Shown one piece after another: positions 35,454 to 44,159 of a DNA stretch of 46,659 bases. The position numbers and the translations under genes were made by a program. Every line of letters begins with the position of its first letter. Within the stretch, counting starts at the first letter, position 1. The notes beneath the pieces were generated by a model. That model saw nothing but the letters and a program-made list of their open reading frames with translations. It was not told the DNA's origin and searched no databases. Origin of the DNA: Zygnema circumcarinatum (lineage: Eukaryota > Streptophyta > Zygnematophyceae > Zygnematales > Zygnemataceae); contig CM074810.1 in the NCBI GenBank assembly GCA_037447605.1, positions 2,758,671-2,805,329 on the forward strand, in the 5' to 3' direction.

Positions 35454-38400
35454 ATGGCGCTGCGCCTCCTCGTGGAGAGCCTCTTCCTCTCGTCCCTACG
35501 GCGGGCCCCACCCTCCTCCCCGGTCGCCCTCGTGGCACGGGCCAGTGCGCTGGCGACAGCTGTCCCCGCGGAGCCGCCCAATGCGGGCAGGGGAGGGCTG
35601 TCGGCGGCGGCGGTGGCGGCTGAATCGACGGTAGAGAATGGGGCGCGCAATGACTGGACACGTGGCGAAATCCAGGCCGTCTACGACTCGCCGCTGATGG
35701 ACCTGCTCTTCCATGGGGTATGGGAGGGAGGGAGGGAGGGAGGGAGGGAGGGAGGGAGGGAGGAGGCAGTGAGAGGGAGGGAGGGAGGGAGGAGGCAGTG
35801 GGAGGGGAGGGAGGGACAGGGAGGGAGGGAGGGAGTGAGAGAAGGTGGGAGAGGGTGTGGGGGAGGAGAGGATGAGGGAGAGAAAAATGTGAAGGGATGT
35901 AAAGAAATAAAGAAAGAAAGCAAAGGAGAAGGAGAAGGAGAATATCGAAAAGAAAGAAAAGAAAGGGAGGGAAGGAATTCGGAGGCAGCCAGTCAATTTT
36001 TTTTGAGATGATTTTGAATTATAAAATTAGTTATTCTGATTTCTGTGTAAATAATGTGGCCTTTTGACTGAGCGGCTGTGTTACTGACATGGAACTGCCG
36101 CATTGCATAGTTAAACAGTAGCATAGAAACTGTCTGAATTATTGACAACTGGCAGACTCGATGCGCATAGGGACTAAAGCCAAATACATTTCTTTCTTTC
36201 TTTTTTTTCTTTAAAACATCTTTCCAGAATACGCGGCTTTGTTTTCTTTTCTTCGTAGGTGGTAAAGACAGTTTAATTTAAAGAAGTAGAAAGAAAACTG
36301 TCAGTCAGAAACATGCGACTCCAAAGGCCCTGACCCTTTTTTTGACAATTTTAATTTTGGAGTGCGCACGGGCAAAAACTGGACGCTTTACATGCTTCGA
36401 AACTTCTGAGATCTATCTTTATTTACTTGTAGACAAAATGCACGGCCTTTAGGCACTCGACCGATGGATAGAAAAAAGAAAACAATCCTGCACCATGACC
36501 CTGAACCTCATCCCCTGAACGCTCAAACCCTAAAACCCTCGAACTCTAACTCCCAACCCCTGAACACTTCAATTCCCATCCCTACCCCCATTACCTCCTT
36601 ACTCTCCTATCCTACACCATACACCCCTGCACTCCTACATCGTACACCCTGAACCCTAAAGCTTAAACACTAAACCCTACACCCTACACCCTACACCCTA
36701 AACCCTAACCCTACACCCTAACCCTAAACCCTACACCCTGCACTGTACACCGTTAACCCTAAATCTTAAACCCTAAATCCTACATCCCAAACTCTAACCC
36801 TAAACCCTACACCCTGCTCTTTACACACTAATCCCTAATTCCCTAACCCTAACCCTAAACCTAAACCCTAACCCTAAACCCTAAACCCTACACCCTACAC
36901 TCCAAACCTTAAAATCTAAACCCGAAAACCCGAAACCCGAAACCCGAAACCCGAAACCCGAAACCCGAAACCCGAAACCCTAAACCCTACACTCTACACC
37001 CTACACCCTCCACCCTAAACCCTACACCCTCCACCCTAAACCCTAACCCTCCACCCTAAACCCTAACCCTCCACCCTAAACCCTACACCCTCCACCCTCC
37101 ACCCTAAACCCTAACTCTGAACCCTAAACCCTAAACCCTAACCCTAACCCTAATTTCCGGGGGGGGGGGGGGCAGGCGCGGGTGCACCGCGCGAAGCATC
37201 GGTTCCGCGAGGTGCAGCGGTGCACGCTGCTGTCCGTGAAGACGGGCGGCTGTACGGAGGACTGCTCGTACTGCCCGCAGTCCTCCAAGTACGCCACGCC
37301 CGTCGCGGCCTCCAAGATGCTCGCGGACGACACCATTCTAGAGGCAGCGAAAAAGGTAATACACATATATATATTTTTTTTTTGGAAAATTTTGGTGGCT
37401 TGCGATTTGCTTTGCACGGATAAGGATGATGTCCGTCTCCTTCGTTTTTTTTTGGGGGGGGGGGTTCTGTTCAACAAAGTTGGGGTAAGGTTGTTGTGTG
37501 TGTAAGCTTTATTTATTTTTTTATTTATTTGTTTATGTGATGTTGAATGCAGGCGAAGGAGGCAGGAAGCACTCGTTTCTGTATGGGAGCCGCGTGGCGG
37601 GACACTTTGGGCCGCAAAACTCAATTTCAGCGAATCTTGAACAATGTGACTGCCATTCGGTGGGTACTTTCTTAACCGTTTTTTCAAAGAATTAATAAAT
37701 ATGACTCGACATATTGGAAATTCATGAAGTGGGTTTTGTGAGAAATTCAGCAAGTCCTTTATCTCTTTTTCCGAGAATTGTATTGCAGATCAATGGGTAG
37801 TTAGCTCCAGCATAAAGTATCATCCTTACATTCAATATCTCTACAATTTCCCAATTCTGAAAAATGGGTTTTGCGAAGCTATTCCAAACACGCTTATCGA
37901 TACCTTAATCTCCTTTTTCGGGTTTTGCGTTTTGTGGAAAATTTGGCAAAAATATAGAGCTATGGGTATGGAGGTTTGCTGCACTCTGGGAATGCTGGAG
38001 GAGCAGCAGGCCAAGCAACTGAAAGCCGCAGGACTGACTGCATATAACCACAATTTGGACACTTCGCGCGAATTCTATCCTTCAATTATCACAACAAGGT
38101 CCTATGATGAAAGGCTCCAAACGCTCGAACATGTTCGGAATGCAGGTCTCTCCGTCTGCAGCGGTGAGTCGACCCCCCTTTACAGACACCTCATGCAATG
38201 TATACATCATAGAATATCGTATATACTATGTAGAATACTATCTATGCATCATTTGCATTTGTATGCGATGGAATTTGTACATTGCATATGTCATCTATCA
38301 CATGTCATATACCGTACAATGAACAGACTGAATCTCTTCTTCAACAGATTGGATTATTTGCTGAAGATTGAGCTCTTCATCCTCAAAAACGCACAAAATG

Positions 38401-39011
38401 TAGCCTTTCATGTAGCCTTAGCCTCTTTACAATGACCCATATCATGCAAGCTGCAGATACCTACAATGCATACATACATTCATGCATGCATTTATGTACT
38501 AATCCTCCAACTACCCCCTTTCATGAAAACGACAGGTGGCATCATCGGATTGGGCGAAGCCGAGGAAGACCGAGTGGGCCTCCTCCACACTCTCTCCACT
38601 CTTCCGGAACATCCGGAAAGTGTTCCCATCAACGCCCTACTGGCTGTGAAGGGAACTCCTCTTGAGAAACAGGAGCCTGTCAAGTGGTGGGAGATGGTAC
38701 GGATGATTGGTACGGCCCGAATAGTGATGCCCGGAGCCATGGTACGACTCAGCGCGGGAAGGGTCCATCTCTCGCAGGCGGAGCAGGCTCTCTGCTTTAT
38801 GGCGGGTGCGAATTCGATCTTTACAGGAGAGAAACTTCTGACTACGCCGAACAATGATGAAGATTCGGACACTGAGATGTTTGAGAGGCTAGGGTTGGTG
38901 GCGAAGCCGCCCTCGTTCGGGGCGGGAGGGAGTACGACGGAGGTGGGAGAGAGGGAGGAGTGGGTGGGAGAGGAGGAGAAGGGGGAGGAGGTGAAGATGG
39001 CGGCGCAGTGA
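35454..39011 (+). CDS. BIO2: Biotin synthase, five exons, 410 aa
   Basis: Radical-SAM enzyme that inserts sulfur into dethiobiotin, the last step of biotin synthesis; mitochondrial in plants. Exons: 35454-35717, 37176-37355, 37553-37659, 37958-38163, 38536-39011, with phases consistent. The N-terminus ([20 protein letters not shown]) is Arg/Ser/Leu-rich without acidic residues for long stretches, as expected of a mitochondrial presequence. [21 protein letters not shown] leads to the radical-SAM CxxxCxxC at Cys114, Cys118 and Cys121 ([12 protein letters not shown]). Further family motifs are [76 protein letters not shown] and [17 protein letters not shown]. The tail after PPSF is Glu-rich and probably grew from GA repeats. 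Intron 1 (1458 bp) contains telomere-like repeats and ends in a poly-G acceptor. Confidence 0.96.
36516..37153. repeat. Interstitial telomeric-like array in biotin synthase intron 1
   Basis: Mixed CCCTAAA, CCCTAA, CCCTACA and CCCTCCA words, dense from about 36645, with an inner block of about eight CCCGAAA units at 36918-36980. The mix resembles a degenerate TTTAGGG/TTAGGG telomeric repeat. It ends 22 bases before the intron's acceptor. Confidence 0.9.
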
Positions 39012-39720
39012 GAGGGAGAGGGAGGAGAAGGAGCAGGGTGAAGGAAAAGGAAGAGGAGAGATGGAGACGGGAGAGAAAGGAGAGAGGGAGAGAGGGGGAT
39101 GGGGTGAAGAGACCAAGACGGAGTGTGGACGAGGGGAGGAAGGATGAACAGAGCAAGTAGATAAAGAGCGGAAGTGAGAGAGGCAGAGCGGGAGGGAGGG
39201 AGGTTGAGAGGTGGATAAGGGTATAAGATATGTGAGCAGCCGCTTCACTTGTTCAGTTGTAGGATTCTGATTTGGAGTTCCAGAACGAACTATTCTTCTA
39301 TTCTTTTGTAGAATTAGAAATTTCTGAATGCGGTTCGCGACTGCCGGTGTCCTCTGTGTTGGCGATGTGGCGGGATGAGAAACTCACATGGACGATTTTT
39401 GAGAACTCACTTCGATTGGTCCAAATTTTACATAGACCCCTTGAAAGAGTGAAGTCCCTACCTGAGCGCATTTATCGTTTTGATTGACTTAGTTAGTGAG
39501 AGTGCTAAACTAGTGCTAATAGACAAGTAATATGGGCCACACAAATTGTTTGTCCAAACAAATGTACTTGGATATATTTTTTTGCAAAGATGTGTAAACT
39601 GAAAATTTTGAAAAGAAAATATATTCTCGCTTGCCTATACTTTTTGACGAAGTGAACGGTGTCAACGATTCTTGGGCCGGCACTCCATCGAGACTGACGG
39701 CATCGGAACGTGGCATCGGA
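39012..39720. other. 3' flank of biotin synthase, no gene seen
   Basis: GA-rich to about 39215, then mixed AT-leaning sequence. No family signature in any frame. Confidence 0.7.
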
Positions 39721-39722
39721 GC

Positions 39723-40135
39723 GTGCTATGCCATGTCACGCCATGCCATGCCATGCCATGCCATGCCACGCCATGCCACGCCATGCCAGGCCACGCCATG
39801 CCATGCCATGCCACGCCATGCCGTGCCATGCCATGCCACGCCACGCCATGCCATGCCATGCCATGCCATGCCACGCCATGCCGTGCCATGCCATGCCACG
39901 CCACGCCATGCCATGCCATGCCACGCCATGCCATGCCATGCCACGCCATGCCATGCCATGCCACGCCATGCCATGCCATGCCATGCCATGCCATGCAACG
40001 CCATGCCGTGCCATGCCATGCCACGCCACGCCATGCCATGCCATGCCACGCCACGCCATGCCATGCCATGCCACGCCATGCCGTGCCATGCCATGCCACG
40101 CCATGCCGTGCCATGCCATGCCACGCCATGTCACC
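39723..40135. repeat. Pentanucleotide (CCATG)n array with CCACG and CCGTG variants, about 410 bp
   Basis: Strict five-base register with almost only three unit types: CCATG, CCACG and CCGTG. Because 5 and 3 are coprime, every frame reads through as H-A-M-P or G-M-A-W runs; these ORFs are artefacts. Confidence 0.96.
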
Positions 40136-40195
40136 TCCCTCCCTCCGCCACACGGCCCGTCATCGACTTTTGAGGGCCGCTGCCGCGTCGCGGAG

Positions 40196-40260
40196 CGTGA
40201 CGTGACGTGACGTGACGTGACGTGACGTGACGTGACGTGACGTGACGTGACGTGACGTGA
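40196..40260. repeat. Perfect (CGTGA)13 array
   Basis: Thirteen exact pentamers, each giving a TGACGTGA context with an ACGT core. It lies about 350 bases upstream of the helicase-like start codon and 60 bases after the CCATG array. A degenerate relative is at 18398-18474. Confidence 0.97.
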
Positions 40261-40610
40261 CCAGAACCAGAACCAGAAAGCGCGCATGCCGAGGGGGCGG
40301 GCCGCGGGACCGTTCCATGTCCATGCGCTAGTTACAGTTTATCCGAAAATCAATATTTCACGCTGGAGGAAGCATGTGACGCGAGGGCACGGACCGTGCA
40401 AATATTTGGCCCGCGCAGGAGATTCCGCACGTGCCCCTCTCCGCTCCAAGAGCAGGCGAGCCGCGAGGCAGAGAGCGAGGGAGGGAGGGAAGGACGGAAG
40501 AGCGGTCCCGCACTGCTCAACAGGAGAGAGGAGAGGCGCGCCGCTGCGAGGAGGAGCAGGAGGGCAGCGCAGAGGCGGGGTGTCAGCGGTCGCAGGTGGA
40601 CGCGGTCATC

Positions 40611-41140
40611 ATGAACCGCCTTAGCGATAGCCGTTATGGAGATTCCTCGTCGTACAGGAACCGAAAGAGATAAGTGGCTGTTGCGAATTCGCTATCCTCG
40701 ACGTTGAATTCTTGTTTGTTTACAGATTAAGAAGCGAGAGGGAGGTGGAAGAGGGTTTGGTCTCATAGCCCGTTTTGGGAGTCTTAGGCTGATAGTGCTG
40801 AGCAGGGCATCGATGGTTTTGTCTGGGCAGTGATTTTGGAAGTAGCGGATATAGCGGAGGTAGTTTTGGTGGAAGTGGAGGGTATGGTGGCGGTGGGGGG
40901 GGGATATGGCGGTGGAGGAGGAGGTGGCCGGTCACGTCGAGATCTGGATAACATCCAGTTGGCGCCGGAAAACTTTGATAACATTCCTTCGTTTGAAAAG
41001 AACACGTTTATGGTGAGCATCCTGCAATTACTGCAATGACGGAGGATGATGTTGCGGATCATCGACGAAGGAAGGCGATTACTGTCGAAGGCCGAAACGT
41101 ACCTAAGCCCGTCCGCACTTTTGAGGAGGCCTCCTTTCCA
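40611..41140 (+). pseudogene. DEAD-box RNA helicase N-terminal fragment (RH20-like), broken
   Basis: The exons look like the 5' end of a plant p68/RH20-type helicase. Exon 1 (40611-40669) gives MNRLSDSRYGDSSSYRNRK. Exon 2 (40831-41140) gives SDFGSSGYSGGSFGG, a Gly run, RDLDNIQLAPENFDNIPSFEKN, then EHPAITAMTEDDV and VEGRNVPKPVRTFEEASFP. Three defects are visible. The donor is AG|ATAAGT instead of GTAAGT. A nine-G run near 40897-40905 has one base too many. One base is missing near 41012 (atggtgagcat) between the FEKN and EHPAI blocks. The RecA domains with the DEAD and SAT motifs are not found anywhere downstream in the window. Either a pseudogene fragment, or a real gene disrupted by misassembly and indel errors. 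Confidence 0.75.
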
Positions 41141-41364
41141 GGTTTGATTCTGCATGCTCTATCGGCTATTTTGCAGAGAAATTACAGTCCAAGAGTTTGA
41201 ATTGGAGAGTGGAATTTGTTCTCTGGCGTAACTTTCCCACCTTCTAAGACTTGGACTGGTCAATCACTCGACCCAGCTAGCGGCTCTGCCTGCCCTCGAA
41301 CAGAAGCAGTTGGAGGAGGTGGGGCTGTTTTGTGTGCAAATAAATAATTCACACCTTCTAAGGA

Positions 41365-41455
41365 GTTAGGGTTAGGGTTAGGGTTAGGGTTAGGGTTAGG
41401 GTTAGGGTTAGAGTTAGGGCTAGGGCTAGGGTTAGGATTAGGATTAGGGTTAGGA
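41365..41455. repeat. Short interstitial (TTAGGG)n-like array
   Basis: About 15 units of gttagg with gagtta, ggctag and ggatta variants. The G-rich strand is on the plus strand, opposite to the C-rich array at 36.5-37.1 kb. It lies just after the helicase fragment. Confidence 0.93.
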
Positions 41456-41706
41456 ACTTAGCAGAGGTGGCCTTTAGGATTTGAAGCAGTTTCTAGTATT
41501 GTGAAGGAGTGTTCACAAACTGTTTATGTTCACACCGCTCTTCTCTGCATTTATGTTGAAGCATGGATGGCTTGGAGACTGAGAAAGCAATGCCGGTTTT
41601 CCGCGTCGGTTTGTTTCTTTGGTTTCTTTTTTAAATGACTCGTATTATACTTTTTCCCTTTCCTCTGGTTGAAGGCTTTTAGGGTTTTCGTCAAAGCTCA
41701 ATAAGC

Positions 41707-43420
41707 ATGGAGCGGGGCGAGAAAGTGATTAATTCAAACATCTACAGTGAGATTTACGGGCACTGGTCGACACCGCAGGTATTGTTTTGAAAAACTTCTT
41801 AAAGCGTAAAATTTACTAGGAAGATTTCACTCATACATATTTGACTTTAACTATTGGCTAAAAGCATATCTGCTTTCCAAAAAGCTCATTACCCATCTCC
41901 TCACCCACTGTCCCCCTCCCTTTTTTGGTTTTTTACTGCTTTTTTCAGAACACGAATTTCCCACCAGCCCTTCAAGCTGCACAACCTCCTCGGGCAGCTC
42001 CCCAAAATTTTTACCCTCCACCTCCTCCCTCCAGCCATCCATCATTGGAGCGTCCTTTGTTTTCTCATCTACCCGCATTTCAACCCTCTAAAAGGCTCTT
42101 GCAAATGTCCGCCACGAGGCTGAGGCCGGCGGAGTTCCATGGAGCCAACCTGCACAGTTTCAGTTTGGAGCGAACGGAGCAGCTTGGCACGGACCACCAG
42201 GTGGACCTCCCCCAGAATGGCTGGCAGGGATTGGGCCTCCCCCAGTTCTACCTCCACCGCGAGGGCCTTCATTTCACAGAACACTGCCTGTGAGAGGCTC
42301 TCACTGAGAGCTTCAACTTTTGGCCCGCCTCCTGCCAGCTGGCCTCCGCCAGGTGGACCTATGCCAGGTGGGCCTATTCTGACTAGCCCTAGGCCAGGTG
42401 GACCTATGCCAGGTGGGCCTATGCCAGGTGGGCCTATGCCAGGTGGGCCTATTCTGAATAGCCCTAGGCCAGGTGGACGTATGCCAGGTGGACCTATTCT
42501 GAATAGCCCAGGCCAGGTGGACCTATGCCAGGTGGGCCTATTCTGACTAGCCCTAGGCCAGGTGGACCTATGCCAGGTGGGCCTATGCCAGGTGGGCCTA
42601 TGCCAGGTGGGCCTATTCTGAATAGCCCTAGGCCAGGTGGACGTATGCCAGGTGGACCTATTCTGAATAGCCCAGGCCAGGTGGACCTATGCCAGGTGGG
42701 CCTATTCTGAATAGCCTATGCCAGGTGGACCTATGCCAGGTTGGGCCTTTGCCAGGTGGGCCTATTCTGAATAGCCCTAGGGCAGGTGGACCTATGTCAG
42801 GTGGACCTACGCCGGGTGGATCCGCACCAGGTGGTCCTTTTGTGGGGCTACCTTCAGAAGCTGGACACTTGGCAGCATCCAGTTGGCCGACTGATCCAAG
42901 CGGTACTGTACCGGTTCCGGTTTTGGAAATCAAGGAGTTCCTTCTCCTCACTTGAATCATTCGAGCAATCTTTCCGTCCCGTATTACGGATACGGAGACG
43001 GTAACAACTGGGGTTCTATGCACACGTTTTACGGAGGGCCAACGGCCGACAGGGAAACGTTCTACGGCCAATCTTACGGATTTCAATATAGAACACCTCC
43101 CGTGATGCAAAGTAGCATCAACCCTTGTTTTGCAGACAATGGCGAAGGGTTCAAGGGAGGGAATGTGGAACCTCATTTTTTGAAAACCTCACTTCTTCCT
43201 CATAATTTTTTTACCCTTAATTTTTTTGTTTTTTGATTTTTAATTCCAGATTGAAGACTGCGATCAGCCGACGCTGCGATACCTGGCGGAGTTTGATGAC
43301 GGGGTGGATCTGGAACGGTACGATTTCAAATCCGACGGTATGTGTGCGCTGCTGAGTGATCCAATCGCCAAGCGCCACCTGGCGTACCGATATCGGCATT
43401 TGGAAGCTCTATACATGGAA
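41707..43420 (+). pseudogene. Unrecognised proline/glycine-rich gene with several frame breaks
   Basis: I do not recognise the family. Exon 1 (41707-41778) reads MERGEKVINSNIYSEIYGHW and ends CCGCAG|gtattg. Exon 2 starts at 41949 after ttttttcag and reads NTNFPPALQAAQPPRAAPQN, becoming Pro-rich. From about 42100 the plausible frame changes at least twice: a GPPGGPPPEW stretch, then M-P-G-G-P repeats, then PYYGYGDGNNWGSMHTFYGG at 42980-43040. A last visible exon at 43250-43420 (acceptor taattccag, donor gaa|gtgagt) reads LRYLAEFDDGVDLERYDF and LLSDPIAKRHLAYRY; it ends in an open donor with no following exon before member 5. The last block looks like genuinely conserved protein. Either a decaying gene or a real one scrambled by repeat instability and assembly error. 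Confidence 0.55.
42361..42688. repeat. Two identical 164-bp tandem copies within the M-P-G-G-P repeat region
   Basis: 42361-42524 and 42525-42688 are identical and are made of 15-18-bp ccaggtgg(a/g)cctatg units. Since 164 is not a multiple of 3, the second copy is entered in another frame. Both copies share the same one-base shortening (agcccaggcc where sister units have agccctaggcc). Confidence 0.95.
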
Positions 43421-43740
43421 GTGAGTCTCTCCATCGATGTTCCAAACGTTACTGAGAGAGAGGGATGGGGAGGGGGAGGGGAAGGGGGAGGGGCAAGGGG
43501 AGGGAGAGGGGGAGGGGAGAGGGGGAAGGGGGAAGGGGGCAAAGGAAGGGGGCAAAGGAAGGGGGCAAAGGAAGGGGGAAAGGAAGGGGGAAATGGGTTT
43601 TCATTTTTTAATGTCGCTATTGTTGTTTGCCTTGGCAAGCGAGAGGTTGCATTGTAGTGAGAAGTCGACCATTTTTTTGTGCTTTGGAGATATTGCAAGA
43701 GATAATCAAAAAATTTGGAGTTTATTTGTCACATGTGATG

Positions 43741-44146
43741 AATATTCTTAAAGATGTATGTGTCAGCGCAGCAATTTTAGAGTCCCTTCTGAGGTGGTGA
43801 GATTCAGCAATTAGTTGTGGGTCAGCATTTTTACAAGTCAGCATTTTTTAAGGCTTTATTTTCCCTTGTGCAAGCATTCAAGAACACTAAGGCAAAATGC
43901 ATTGCAATGTCATTTACTGTTATATTAAAAATGTGCTTCAAGATAAGACACAATATAGCAATAAATGATATTACAATATTGATACATGCATTTTGCCTTG
44001 GTGTTCCTGAACGCTTGCACGAGGGAGGATAAAGCCTGAAGAATGCTGATTTGTAAATGCTGATTCGCAACTAGTTGTTGAATCTCATCGTCTCATAGGG
44101 GACTTTGAAATTGTTGCGTTGACATTTCACATGCATCTTCAAGAAT
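43741..44146. repeat. Long imperfect inverted repeat, arms of about 190 bp, loop of about 25 bp
   Basis: The left arm (about 43741-43926) and the reverse complement of the right arm (about 43952-44146) align along their length. Examples are attcttaaagatg/attcttgaagatg, gtcagcgcagcaatttt/gtcaacgcaacaattt, gtgagattca/atgagattca and aaggcaaaatgcat in both. The right arm stops 13 bases before the acceptor of the member 5 kinase exon. It could be a foldback or MITE-like element, or an inverted duplication. No transposase or target-site duplication was recognised. Confidence 0.85.
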
Positions 44147-44159
44147 TGGTTCCTCACAG

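Noticed and set aside
39631-40287. His-Ala-Met-Pro and Gly-Met-Ala-Trp repeat ORFs
   Set aside because: Pure products of the five-base CCATG array in several frames.
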